A stretch of DNA of 64,000 bases from SHZI01 sp964407855 (GCA_964407855.1 CAYOXI010000005.1:1-64000); one strand, 5' to 3'. Numbered from the stretch's first letter, positions 52,470 to 60,642 are shown. Program-made: numbers and translations. Notes: generated from the letters alone by a model not told the origin.

Positions 52470-53389
52470 ACTTCCTTGCCCTGCTGCTCGGCCTGGCCCT
52501 CGAACGGGCTCTGACCCACCTGTTTCACCTGCGGGAATTCCGCTGGCTGGATCCGGTGTTCGATGCCGGGCTGGGCCGCCTCCAGCGCTGGCGGGGAATG
52601 GCCCGCTCCCGGTGGATGGTCCTCGCGGCCGCCGGCGGCCTGGTGATCCTGCTCGTCCTGCCGGTGGCGCTGCTTGCGCGACTGCTGTGGGACGAGCTGC
52701 TGCAGATCCCCTATTTCCTCTTTGCGGTCGTGGTGCTGCTGTTCTCGCTGGGGCCGTGGGACCTCGACGATGAGGTCGAGGACTACGCCGACGCACTGGA
52801 CAGCGGTGATCTGGCCAGCCAGCAGCGCCTCGCCACGCAGCTACTCGAGGAGCCCGCCCCGGAGTTCACGCCTGAGCGCAACGCCGCCGTGGAGCGGGCG
52901 GTATTTGTGCAGGCCAACAACCGCATCTTCGGCGTCGTATTCTGGTTCCTGGTGCTGGGACCCAGCGGTGCCTGGGCATTTCGCGTCCTCGACCTGCTGC
53001 GCCACCGGGCCGAGCTGCGGGCCCGGACGCTGCCCCCGGAGCTCTACGATCCCGGTGGCACCGAGGCCGTTCGCACCCTGCATGGCCTGTTCGCCTGGAT
53101 CCCCTCCCGGCTGCTGGCCTTTGCCTACGCCCTGGCCGGGAATTTCGAGGAGGCGCTGGCGAGCTGGCGCAGTGGCGCCAGCGAGGCCTCGCGCCCGGTT
53201 GCGGAGGAGACGCGTGAGCTGGTGGCCCGGGTTGGCGTCGCGGCCTCGGGCCGGGGAGGGCTGGATGTGGCCGAACCGGCCGAAGCCCTGGATCGTATCC
53301 GGGGTGCCCGCTCCCTCGTGCTGCGGGCGCTGTGGATGATCTGGTGTCCGATCATCGCGATCCTGACGCTCTACGACTGGCTGCGTTAG
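52466..53389 (+). CDS. ampE: Regulatory signalling modulator protein AmpE
   Basis: Inner-membrane protein of 307 residues from the ampDE operon, thought to relate to beta-lactamase induction. GTG start overlapping the ampD stop as GTGA. Helices lie at about residues 48-90, 150-172 and the C-terminus. The family blocks LLFSLGPWDLDDEVEDYADAL, FVQANNRIFGVVFWF and the terminal RALWMIWCPIIAILTLYDWL are present. The next gene follows immediately. Confidence 0.9.
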   Translation: MNFLALLLGLALERALTHLFHLREFRWLDPVFDAGLGRLQRWRGMARSRWMVLAAAGGLVILLVLPVALLARLLWDELLQIPYFLFAVVVLLFSLGPWDLDDEVEDYADALDSGDLASQQRLATQLLEEPAPEFTPERNAAVERAVFVQANNRIFGVVFWFLVLGPSGAWAFRVLDLLRHRAELRARTLPPELYDPGGTEAVRTLHGLFAWIPSRLLAFAYALAGNFEEALASWRSGASEASRPVAEETRELVARVGVAASGRGGLDVAEPAEALDRIRGARSLVLRALWMIWCPIIAILTLYDWLR

Positions 53390-54250
53390 ATGCGCGGGCT
53401 CCTGGCGCTGGCTGCCGCCGCCCTGGCAACCGGCTGCTCACCCCCGGCACCCTCCGCGACTGAGACGACCGGGCCTGGTCCGTCCAGCCGCATCATCACG
53501 CTGGCACCACACCTCACGGAGCTGGTCTATGCGGCCGGGGCGGGTAGCCGGCTGGTCGGCGTGGTTGAGTTCAGCAATGAGCCGCCCGAGGCCAGGGGGC
53601 TGCCGCGGGTGGGCGATGCCTTCCGGATTGATCTCGAGGCCGTCGCTGCTGCCCGGCCGGACCTGATACTGGGCTGGCCCAGCGGCAACTCGCCAGCGAC
53701 ACTGGATCGCCTGCGGCGCCTCGGCTACCGGGTGGTGGACCTCGAGCCTGTGAGTCTTGATGACCCGCCGGACCACATCGAACTGATCGGTGCACTGGCG
53801 GGCACCGGCAACATCGCGCGGGAAGCGGCCGCGTCCTGGCGGCGGCGACTGGCTGCGCTGCAGGCCCGCTACCGCAATGCCAGCCCGGTCTCCGTCTTCT
53901 ACCAGATTGCCCCGCAGCCACTGATCACCGTGACCGACCGGCACTTCATCGGCCAGGCGATCGCCCTGTGCGGCGGCGTGAACAGCTTCGGCGGCCTGGG
54001 CGGTCTGACGGCGGTGATCAATCCGGAAGACGTGATCGCGGCGGCACCCCAGGTGATAGTTGCCAGCGATTACGTGCGCGGTCCCGCGACACCGGCCGGT
54101 GAATCACCCCTTGACCGGTGGCGGGGGTGGGCCGGATTGCCCGCCGTGGCCAGCGGGCGGCTCCGTGTGGTGGACCCGGATCTGATGAGTGTGCCCGGGC
54201 CCCGCTTCCCGGACGGTGTGGCAGCTCTGTGTGCCGCAATCGCCGGTTGA
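53390..54250 (+). CDS. btuF: Cobalamin ABC transporter substrate-binding lipoprotein
   Basis: Periplasmic binding protein of 286 residues (class III, helical-backbone fold), with lipoprotein signal ending LATGCSPP. Blocks RIITLAPHLTELVYAAGAGSRLVGV and AARPDLILGWPSGNSP are typical of BtuF; conserved acids that dock on BtuC are plausible at the lobe tips. It begins directly after ampE. Its btuD and btuC partners are nearby but on the opposite strand. Confidence 0.85.
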   Translation: MRGLLALAAAALATGCSPPAPSATETTGPGPSSRIITLAPHLTELVYAAGAGSRLVGVVEFSNEPPEARGLPRVGDAFRIDLEAVAAARPDLILGWPSGNSPATLDRLRRLGYRVVDLEPVSLDDPPDHIELIGALAGTGNIAREAAASWRRRLAALQARYRNASPVSVFYQIAPQPLITVTDRHFIGQAIALCGGVNSFGGLGGLTAVINPEDVIAAAPQVIVASDYVRGPATPAGESPLDRWRGWAGLPAVASGRLRVVDPDLMSVPGPRFPDGVAALCAAIAG

Positions 54251-54268
54251 GCAGCCGGGCGTTGCGGC

Positions 54269-54823
54269 TCAGGACCTGGGCCGGGGCTGCCAGATGACCT
54301 CACTGCCGCCGCCGAGCCGGCACAGGACGCGGGACATCACGAAGAGCAGATCTGAAAGCCGGTTGAGGTAGCGCACCGACTCCGGGTTGACCGCTTCGCT
54401 GCGCTGAAGGGTGATCAGGCGACGCTCGGCCCGGCGGCAGACCGTGCGGGCCAGATGACAGGCGGCCGCGCCCGGGGTGCCGCCCGGCAGGACGAAATCC
54501 TTCAGTGGCGGCAGGTCCTCGTTCAAGGCATCCAGGATCCGCTCGAGGTCGAGGCTGTCAGTGGGGAGGATTACGTCCCTGCCCGGCACCGCCAGCTCGC
54601 CGCCCAGGTCGAAGAGCCGGTGCTGGATGCCGGTAAGCGCATCCCTCACCACCGGTGGCAGGCCGGGGACGGCCAGCACCATGCCCAGACAGGCGTTGAG
54701 CTCGTCCACCGTGCCGTAGGCCTCGACCCGGGCGCAGTCTTTCTGCACCCGCTCGCCACTGCCAAGCCCGGTCGAGCCGTCATCGCCGGTGCGGGTATAG
54801 ATCCTGGTCAGCCGATTGCCCAT
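54269..54823 (-). CDS. Cob(I)alamin adenosyltransferase, PduO type
   Basis: Makes adenosylcobalamin from cob(I)alamin and ATP. It has 184 residues. N-terminal IYTRTGDDGSTGLGSGERV binds ATP, followed by EAYGTVDELNACLG and the C-terminal CRRAERRLITL and YLNRLSDLLFVMSRV, the classic PduO/MMAB signature. It is located between btuF and btuD, in keeping with use of imported cobalamin. Confidence 0.94.
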   Translation of the reverse strand: MGNRLTRIYTRTGDDGSTGLGSGERVQKDCARVEAYGTVDELNACLGMVLAVPGLPPVVRDALTGIQHRLFDLGGELAVPGRDVILPTDSLDLERILDALNEDLPPLKDFVLPGGTPGAAACHLARTVCRRAERRLITLQRSEAVNPESVRYLNRLSDLLFVMSRVLCRLGGGSEVIWQPRPRS

Positions 54824-54949
54824 CTTCGATGTCCGTTTGCCGCTCGGGAGTGTAATTCACCACCGGTGCCAGTCCGCACCCATGGACTTCGCCGGGCGCC
54901 CCGGCTCTGGATGCAACCGGCCGTATGCCGCAGCGGGGGGCGTCTGGCC

Positions 54950-55714
54950 TCAGGTCCGGGGCAGCAACACTGCCGTACCGTCGTCGTTGCGGAAAGTTTC
55001 ATGGGGCGTGCCATACAGCTGGTCCAGGTTGCCTGCCGTCAGCACCTCGCCACAGCGACCGAGCCTCCAGGTGCCGTCCTCGAACAGAAGCAGCGCCTGG
55101 TCCGCAAAGCGCATCGCCAGAGCCGGGTCATGCAGTGTCATGAGGATGGCGTGGCCGGCCGCCGCCAGCGCCCGGAGCCGGCGCAGCACGCTGATCTGGT
55201 GCCGCGGGTCGAGGTGATTGACCGGCTCGTCCAGCAGCATCACAGCGGGTTCCTGGGCCAGCAGTCGGGCAAAGGCCAGGCGGCGGCGTTCGCCGCCCGA
55301 CAGGGTCTTCACCGGTCGCCGGGCCTCCGCCAGCAGGTCCACGGCCTTCAGCGCGGCTTCCGCAATGGCCAGATCGGTCGCCGACTCCCGGGCCATCGGC
55401 TCCAGGTGGGGATAACGCCCCATCACGACGGTGCCCAGCACAGTCGCCGGAAAGGTTTCCCCATCGTCCTGCAGCATCAGGCCGAGTCTGCGGGCAATGG
55501 CCTGACGTTTCATGTGGCTGATGTCCCGTCCGTCCAGTGCCACGCTCCCAGTGACGGGCGGGCGCAGTCCGGCCAGGCTGTAAAGGGTCAGGGTCTTGCC
55601 GACGCCGTTCGGCCCCAGGAGGCAGAGCAGATCGCCGGGAGCCAGAGTAAAGCTCAGATCCCGGACCAGGGTGCGGCCGGCGGCGGCGATCGTCAGGGCA
55701 GAAACCTGCAACAT
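54950..55714 (-). CDS. btuD: ABC transporter ATP-binding protein (BtuD/FecE-like)
   Basis: Cytosolic ATPase of 254 residues that powers cobalamin (or less likely siderophore) import. Walker A LLGPNGVGKT, Q-loop LGLMLQDDGE, signature LSGGERRR, Walker B VMLLDEPVNHLD and H-loop MTLHDPALA are all complete. The start is 23 bases downstream of a strong terminator, so transcription must come through that terminator or from a promoter inside the preceding RNA. The permease gene is 1.7 kb away across tyrA. Confidence 0.88.
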   Translation of the reverse strand: MLQVSALTIAAAGRTLVRDLSFTLAPGDLLCLLGPNGVGKTLTLYSLAGLRPPVTGSVALDGRDISHMKRQAIARRLGLMLQDDGETFPATVLGTVVMGRYPHLEPMARESATDLAIAEAALKAVDLLAEARRPVKTLSGGERRRLAFARLLAQEPAVMLLDEPVNHLDPRHQISVLRRLRALAAAGHAILMTLHDPALAMRFADQALLLFEDGTWRLGRCGEVLTAGNLDQLYGTPHETFRNDDGTAVLLPRT

Positions 55715-55737
55715 GGTGCGGGATGATACCGACAGGC

Positions 55738-55762
55738 AAAAAAAACCCCGCCAGTGGCGGGG
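55738..55762 (-). terminator. Rho-independent terminator
   Basis: Minus-strand hairpin CCCCGCC-ACT-GGCGGGG (55762 to 55746) followed by eight U (55745-55738). It has a seven-base-pair GC stem with a three-base loop, the clearest intrinsic terminator in the window. It ends the proposed small RNA and precedes btuD. Confidence 0.92.
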
Positions 55763-55965
55763 TGATACGGGTTTTTGTTGTTGTCGCGAATCCGGTCTCT
55801 TGTGTGCGTCAGCCTGTGGTGGTTTGTTGTTGTTATTGTCTGGGCGCCGCTTCTACTTCTACTTGTTGGTTTGTTCTTCTTCTTTTGGGCGTCTTCTGGC
55901 TTCGATGTCTGGTTGCAGATACCTAGCGTTACCAACGCGCGTCACAGAGACCTTTGTTGTGCGCA
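55738..55965 (-). ncRNA. Candidate CrcZ/CrcY-like Hfq-Crc sponge small RNA
   Basis: About 228 bases on the minus strand, predicted to start near 55965, 12 bases past a sigma-54 -12 element, and to end at the terminator U tract. There is no credible reading frame. The RNA is A-rich, with four tracts matching the AAN-repeat (CA) motif bound by Hfq and Crc: near 55951-55962 (ACAACAAAGG), 55862-55889 (AAAAGAAGAAGAACAAACC), 55821-55840 (AATAACAACAACAAACC) and 55770-55786 (ACAACAACAAAAACCC). CrcZ/CrcY of Pseudomonas are sigma-54 (CbrAB) dependent decoys that lift carbon catabolite repression. The match here is one of architecture, not a sequence alignment. It could instead be a long btuD leader. 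Confidence 0.7.
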
Positions 55966-55975
55966 CTACCCTTAG

Positions 55976-55992
55976 AGCAAGTCCTGTGCCAC
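55976..55992 (-). promoter_or_regulatory. Sigma-54 (RpoN) promoter
   Basis: On the minus strand the sequence reads TGGCAC-AGGAC-TTGCT: -24 element at 55991-55986 and -12 element at 55980-55976. The invariant GG and GC are exactly ten bases apart. It faces btuD and lies about 11 bases before the proposed RNA start. An activator of the NtrC/CbrB class would be required. Confidence 0.8.
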
Positions 55993-56314
55993 TTGAGCCC
56001 AATGCTTTTGAGAACAATGGAATAGCCGAAATCCTTACTTAGACTTGGTATAAGGCCCCGGCTGATAGTAAGGAAACTCGACAGTTCCCGCCGAAGGCCG
56101 TTCCCGATGCCTCATTGCTAACTCTTTGGGCCGAAAGACTTACTTGCCAGAGTAGTGGATCGCTTGAAAACGGCCAGGCGGCGGGACCCGGTTAATCGTC
56201 GCTGAATGGCCCGGATTGGCTCTAGGGCTGGCGCCGGGAGATGTAAAGAAATCCAACAGCGGGGCCCGCCTCGCCTGTTCTCCACTTTCCATACCGGTTA
56301 GGCTCTCGCGCTCC
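55993..56314. other. Gene-free region upstream of sigma-54 promoter and tyrA
   Basis: About 320 bases with no supported gene on either strand; frames are short and stop-rich. Base composition is less GC-rich than the surrounding genes. It holds an inverted repeat CCTTACT (56033-56039)/AGTAAGG (56067-56073), a further CTTACTT copy at 56139-56145, and a small imperfect hairpin near 56072-56089. It probably contains the enhancer of the minus-strand sigma-54 promoter and the tyrA promoter. Confidence 0.6.
56033..56073. promoter_or_regulatory. Candidate enhancer (activator-binding inverted repeat)
   Basis: Perfect seven-base inverted repeat CCTTACT...AGTAAGG with centres 34 bases apart. It lies about 40-80 bases upstream of the -24 element of the sigma-54 promoter, and a third half-site-like CTTACTT is near 56139. 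Position and symmetry fit an activator site; the identity of the activator is inference. Confidence 0.4.
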
Positions 56315-57403
56315 ATGGACCTGCAACAACTCCGCGATCAATTGTCCGCCATTGACCGGCAGATCCTCGAGCTTGTCGCTGAGCGGCAGCGGATCTCCGG
56401 TGAAATCGGCGCCCTCAAGCGGGCCGAGGGCCGGGCAACCCGGGACTTCGGCCGGGAGAAGCAGGTGCTGGATTCAGCCCGCGCTCTCGCCACCGAGCGC
56501 GGTGTGCCGCCGGCGCTGGCCGAAGCTCTGCTCAGCCTGCTGATTCGCTCATCCCTGGCCAATCAGGAGCAGGCCCGGGTCCGGGCCGAGGGCCAGGGAT
56601 CGGGCAAGCCGGCCCTGGTGATTGGCGGCGCCGGCAAGATGGGTCGCTGGTTTACGGAGTTCCTCCAGTCGCAGGGTTACGAGGTGACGGTGGCGGATCC
56701 CGCCGGTGCTGTGCCGGGATTCAGGGCCGTCAGTCGCTGGGAAGAAACGCCGGATGCCTATGCCATCACCGTGGTCTCCGCCCCCATCGCGGCTACCGGT
56801 GAGATCCTGCGGGCGCTGGCGGCCCGCCAGCGCTCGGGGCTGATTTTCGACATTGCGTCCCTGAAGTCCCCGTTCATCGCCGACCTCAAAGCCGCCTGCC
56901 GGGCCGGGCTGCAGGTCACTTCCGTCCACCCCATGTTCGGGCCGGACACCGAACTGCTGTCCGGTCGGCATGTGCTGTTCCTGGAGGCTGGCTGTGAATC
57001 AGCCACCCGCGAGGCCGCGCAGCTCTTTGCCTCGACCATGGCAGCCCAGATGCGCATGGACATTGATGACCACGACCGGCTCATCGCCTACGTGCTGGGC
57101 CTGTCGCACGCCCTCAACATCGCCTTCTTTACGGCGCTGGTGGAAAGCGGGGAGACTGTGCCGAGGCTGGCGGAGATCTCCAGTACCACCTTCGACGCGC
57201 AGCTGCGGATCGCTGAGCGGGTTGCCGAGGAAAACCCCAACCTCTATTTCGCGATCCAGTCCCAGAACCCCTTCGGGTTGACGGCCCTGGAGGCCCTGAA
57301 GACGGCGGTGGCCCGCATTGCCGACGTGGTACGTGCTGGGGACGAGAGCGCCTTCGTGCGCCTGATGGAACAGGGTCGCCAGTATCTCGAGAGCCGCCGC
57401 TAG
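56315..57403 (+). CDS. tyrA: Bifunctional chorismate mutase/prephenate dehydrogenase
   Basis: Tyrosine branch enzyme of 362 residues, like E. coli TyrA. The N-terminal AroQ chorismate mutase (1-90) starts MDLQQLRDQLSAIDRQILELVAER and includes REKQVLDSAR. The Rossmann domain begins LVIGGAGKMGRWF (about residue 107), followed by SVHPMFGPD and LGLSHALNIAFF. ATG at 56315 is chosen; the upstream in-frame extension to 56216 is unlike the family. It stands alone between btuD and btuC, both of which are on the other strand. Its TAG shares CTAG with the btuC stop. Confidence 0.95.
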   Translation: MDLQQLRDQLSAIDRQILELVAERQRISGEIGALKRAEGRATRDFGREKQVLDSARALATERGVPPALAEALLSLLIRSSLANQEQARVRAEGQGSGKPALVIGGAGKMGRWFTEFLQSQGYEVTVADPAGAVPGFRAVSRWEETPDAYAITVVSAPIAATGEILRALAARQRSGLIFDIASLKSPFIADLKAACRAGLQVTSVHPMFGPDTELLSGRHVLFLEAGCESATREAAQLFASTMAAQMRMDIDDHDRLIAYVLGLSHALNIAFFTALVESGETVPRLAEISSTTFDAQLRIAERVAEENPNLYFAIQSQNPFGLTALEALKTAVARIADVVRAGDESAFVRLMEQGRQYLESRR

Positions 57404-58404
57404 TCGCCGGGCGCGGTCCGGTACCTGAGTTCCCGTCGCAGGAGAAACAGGAAAGCCGGCACACCCACCGCCGCAGTAATCGCGCCCACTGGTAGCTGAC
57501 GCGGCGCAAGCAGTGTCCGGGCCACGGTGTCGGCCACCAGCAGCAATGTGCCACCGGCGAGCGCTGCACCCGGAATTACCACCCGGTGATCTGTCCCCCC
57601 GGCAAGCCGGACGAAGTGCGGCACGATGAGGCCCACAAAGCCCACGATCCCGGCCGTCGTGACGGCGACTGAGGTCAGCAGCGCGGCAAGGACATATATC
57701 CCGGCGCGCAGACGCGCTGTCTCCAGACCGAGCAGGGCCGCCTGCTGATCGCCGGTGGTTAGCACATTCAGCGCGCGCGCACTGACGAAGGCCAGCAGGA
57801 GCCCCAGCGCTGCTATCGCGAGGACTGGAGCCGGGCGCTCGACAAACGAGAAGTCGCCCATCAGCCAGAACAGGATCCCCCGCAGCGTGGCTTCCGGGCT
57901 CACCGACAGCAGCAGGCTGACGGCCGCACCCCAGCCCGAGGCAACCACAATGCCAGTGAGCAGGAGACGGCTGGTCTGCCACTCACCGCCGCTCCGTGCC
58001 AGCATGAATACCACCAGCGTACTCAGCAGGGCACCGGCGAAGGCGGCCGTATCCACGACCAGGCCGGTGGCACCGAGCAGGATGGCACTCAGCGCCGCGA
58101 CGGCCGCACCCCCGGAAGTGCCGAGTACATAGGGGTCGGCCAGCGGGTTGCGCAGCAGTACCTGCATCAGCGCGCCGGCGAGGGCGAGGGCTGCACCGGT
58201 GCCGAAGGCGGCCAGGCTCCGCGGGAGACGCAGCCGGAACAGCACCTCCAGTTCGAGTGGGTCGGCGTCACCGGTCAGGGCGGCGACGAGCGTATGCAGG
58301 CCAGCGGACCCGCTGCCGGAGGCGAGTGCAACCATGAAGGCCAACAGCGCGAGAAGCGCAAGGGCGGCTAGCAGGCCTCGTTGCGGGAAGGACATAAATT
58401 CCAT
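57400..58404 (-). CDS. btuC: FecCD-type ABC permease (BtuC-like)
   Basis: Inner-membrane permease of about 334 residues with ten predicted helices, the channel part of a cobalamin or siderophore importer. Family blocks: RLPRSLAAFGTGAALALAGALMQ, NPLADPYVLGTSGGA, GFVGLIVPHFVRLAGG (coupling-helix region) and QLPVGAITAAVGVPAFLFLL. ATG at 58404 or 58395 fits better than an upstream start. With btuF and btuD in the neighbourhood, cobalamin is the likely cargo. Confidence 0.88.
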   Translation of the reverse strand: MEFMSFPQRGLLAALALLALLAFMVALASGSGSAGLHTLVAALTGDADPLELEVLFRLRLPRSLAAFGTGAALALAGALMQVLLRNPLADPYVLGTSGGAAVAALSAILLGATGLVVDTAAFAGALLSTLVVFMLARSGGEWQTSRLLLTGIVVASGWGAAVSLLLSVSPEATLRGILFWLMGDFSFVERPAPVLAIAALGLLLAFVSARALNVLTTGDQQAALLGLETARLRAGIYVLAALLTSVAVTTAGIVGFVGLIVPHFVRLAGGTDHRVVIPGAALAGGTLLLVADTVARTLLAPRQLPVGAITAAVGVPAFLFLLRRELRYRTAPGD

Positions 58405-58535
58405 GCGGGGAAGCCACGGCAGTACTGCCGGTCGCCAGTGTACTTCAAGGCTGCACTCAGCCATCAGCCGGACAGTCGCGTGCCGGTGACACGCTGCCGG
58501 TCAGGGTAGAATCCGCCAGCAGTTCCGGGGGACCA

Positions 58536-59075
58536 GTGGATCAGATTGACGGAGATGGCTTTCGCGCCAACGTCGGCATCATCCTGTCCGACGCCCGCGG
58601 GCGGTTGCTGGTCGGAGGCCGGGTCGGTCAGGACGCCTGGCAGTTTCCCCAGGGCGGGATGCGGGTGAACGAGGCGCCACTGGCGGCCATGTACCGGGAA
58701 CTCCGGGAGGAGATCGGCCTGGAACCAGACGATGTCCGGCTGCTCGGGCACACGGCGGACTGGTTGCGCTACCGCCTGCCGGAGCAGTACGTACGCCGGC
58801 GGATGCGTCCCGTGTGTATCGGCCAGAAGCAGCGCTGGTTTCTGCTCGGCCTGCAGGCCGATGAAGCACGACTCCGGCTGGATACAACGGCCAGTCCGGA
58901 GTTCGATCGGTGGCGATGGGTGGAGTTCTGGGATCCGGTCCGGGAAGTGATCTACTTCAAGCGCGATGTGTACCGGCAGGCCCTTGAGGAACTTGGACCG
59001 CTCATTTTTCCTCAAGGCCTGCCACCCGAACCTGACTGGTTGCGGAGTCAACCGAGTGGCCTGACTCATGGCTGA
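58536..59075 (+). CDS. rppH: RNA pyrophosphohydrolase
   Basis: Nudix hydrolase of 179 residues that removes pyrophosphate from 5' ends of mRNA and starts RNase E decay. GTG start gives MDQIDGDGFRANVGII. The Nudix box is GGMRVNEAPLAAMYRELREEIG, and WQFPQGG and IGQKQRWFLL are RppH-specific. The ppx start overlaps its end by 8 bases. Confidence 0.95.
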   Translation: MDQIDGDGFRANVGIILSDARGRLLVGGRVGQDAWQFPQGGMRVNEAPLAAMYRELREEIGLEPDDVRLLGHTADWLRYRLPEQYVRRRMRPVCIGQKQRWFLLGLQADEARLRLDTTASPEFDRWRWVEFWDPVREVIYFKRDVYRQALEELGPLIFPQGLPPEPDWLRSQPSGLTHG

Positions 59076-60630
59076 GTTGGCAGGTGTCGTGCGTCGCCCG
59101 CGGAAGAAGACCGTGGACAGGCCCCGCCGGGACGTGCTGGCTGCCGTGGATCTGGGCTCCAACAGCTTTCACATGCTGGTCGCCCGTTTCGACCACGGCC
59201 AGGTCACAGTGGTCGACCGCTTGCGGGAAATGGTCCGGCTGGCCTCCGGGCTGGACGAGCGCAACCGCCTCAGTGAAGAGAGCCAGGCGCGGGCACTGGC
59301 AACCCTGCGGCGCTTCGGCGAGCGCCTCCGGGACATGCATGCCGGGCGGGTGCGCGTCGTTGGCACCAGCACGCTGCGCAGGGCAAGGGCGACCGGCCGG
59401 TTCCTCCGGCAGGCGGCCCGCGCCCTCGGCCACCCGGTGGAAATCATTGCCGGTATCGAGGAGGCCCGGCTCATCTACCTCGGAGCGAGCCACAACCTGC
59501 CCCGGGTGGACGGTCCGCGTCTCGTCGTGGATATTGGTGGCGGCAGCACGGAGATCATCGTCGGACGTGGCCTCGAGCCCGCCGCTATGGAGAGTCTCTC
59601 CATCGGGTGCGTGAATCTCAGTGGCAGCTGCTTCCCAGATGGCCGGCTCACTGCGAAGGGTTTCGACAAAGCGCGCCTGCAGGCCCGCCTGGAGCTGGAG
59701 CCAGTGCGCTCCCAGTTCCGTAAGGCGGACCCCACCCAGGTCGCCGGAACCTCAGGGACGATCCGGGCGGCCCACACCATCCTTACCGCACTTGACCGGG
59801 CACCCCAGGGCATTACGGTCGACGGCCTGGAGTACCTCATCGGGCAGATGATTGGCGCTGGCCGGGTGGCAGATCTGCAGCTGCCTGAACTGCCCCAGGA
59901 TCGGGCTGAAGTGCTTCCCGGCGGCGTGGCGATCCTGGTCGAGATCATGCGGGGATTGAATCTGGGGCGCATGACCATTGCGGATGGCGCGCTCCGGGAG
60001 GGCATCCTCTACGACATGGTCGGGCGCCTCACCGATGAAGATGCCCGGGTGCGCACCGTGCGGGCGATGGCAGCCAGATATCACGTGGATATCACCCAGG
60101 CAGAGCGGGTTGAGGCCATGGCCCTGCACCTGTTCCGTGAGGCGCGGGCCGACTGGAACCTGGATGCGGAGCAGGGCCAGCTGCTGGCGTGGGCCGCCCG
60201 GTTGCACGAGCTGGGGCTGGATATTGCCCATGCCCATTTCCACCGCCACGGGGCCTACGTGCTCCAGAACGCGGACATGCCGGGATTTCCCCGCGAGGAA
60301 CAACTGGTCCTTGCCTGCCTCGTCCTGACGCACCGGCGGCGCTTTGAAAAGAAGGCGTTCAACAGCTTGCCGCCGCACTGGCAGCGTCCCGCCCTCCGTC
60401 TGGCCGTCCTGCTGCGCCTGGCGGCCCTTGTTCACCGGAGCCGCACCGGCGGGTCAGCCCCCGAGCTCAGGCTCCGCGTACAGGGCCGGTCCCTCAGACT
60501 CCTGGCGCCGGCCGACTGGCTGGAGGCCAGTCCACTGACCCTGGCGGACCTGGAGAGGGAGCAGGGCTTTCTCAATGAAGCGGACTACAAGCTGGTGATA
60601 CAGCCCCGCACCGCTGGTCGTGACGGCTGA
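59068..60630 (+). CDS. ppx: Exopolyphosphatase (Ppx/GppA family)
   Basis: Releases phosphate from polyphosphate ends and/or hydrolyses pppGpp. The 520 residues form two actin-like domains with AAVDLGSNSFHMLVARF, the RVVGTSTLRRA block, VVDIGGGSTEIIVGRG and the C-terminal HD-like helical domain (ARLHELGLDIAHAHFHRHGAYV). It is convergent with ppk 12 bases away, so synthesis and breakdown of polyphosphate sit together. Confidence 0.93.
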   Translation: MAELAGVVRRPRKKTVDRPRRDVLAAVDLGSNSFHMLVARFDHGQVTVVDRLREMVRLASGLDERNRLSEESQARALATLRRFGERLRDMHAGRVRVVGTSTLRRARATGRFLRQAARALGHPVEIIAGIEEARLIYLGASHNLPRVDGPRLVVDIGGGSTEIIVGRGLEPAAMESLSIGCVNLSGSCFPDGRLTAKGFDKARLQARLELEPVRSQFRKADPTQVAGTSGTIRAAHTILTALDRAPQGITVDGLEYLIGQMIGAGRVADLQLPELPQDRAEVLPGGVAILVEIMRGLNLGRMTIADGALREGILYDMVGRLTDEDARVRTVRAMAARYHVDITQAERVEAMALHLFREARADWNLDAEQGQLLAWAARLHELGLDIAHAHFHRHGAYVLQNADMPGFPREEQLVLACLVLTHRRRFEKKAFNSLPPHWQRPALRLAVLLRLAALVHRSRTGGSAPELRLRVQGRSLRLLAPADWLEASPLTLADLEREQGFLNEADYKLVIQPRTAGRDG

Positions 60631-60642
60631 CACCAGCCAGTC

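Noticed and set aside
54824..54949. Possible riboswitch or sigma-54 site (TGGCAC) between the adenosyltransferase gene and btuD
   Set aside because: The TGGCAC has no TTGC at the right spacing, and no riboswitch core could be assembled by eye.
55746..55762. B12-box-like GCCACTG within the terminator before btuD, suggesting a cobalamin riboswitch
   Set aside because: The match is explained by the GC hairpin itself. The other conserved parts of the riboswitch core upstream are absent from the preceding 250 bases on that strand.
55763..56314. tmRNA, RNase P RNA, 6S or SRP RNA in the gene-free region
   Set aside because: None of the conserved sequence blocks of these RNAs was found on either strand; the sigma-54 promoter and A-rich motifs point elsewhere.
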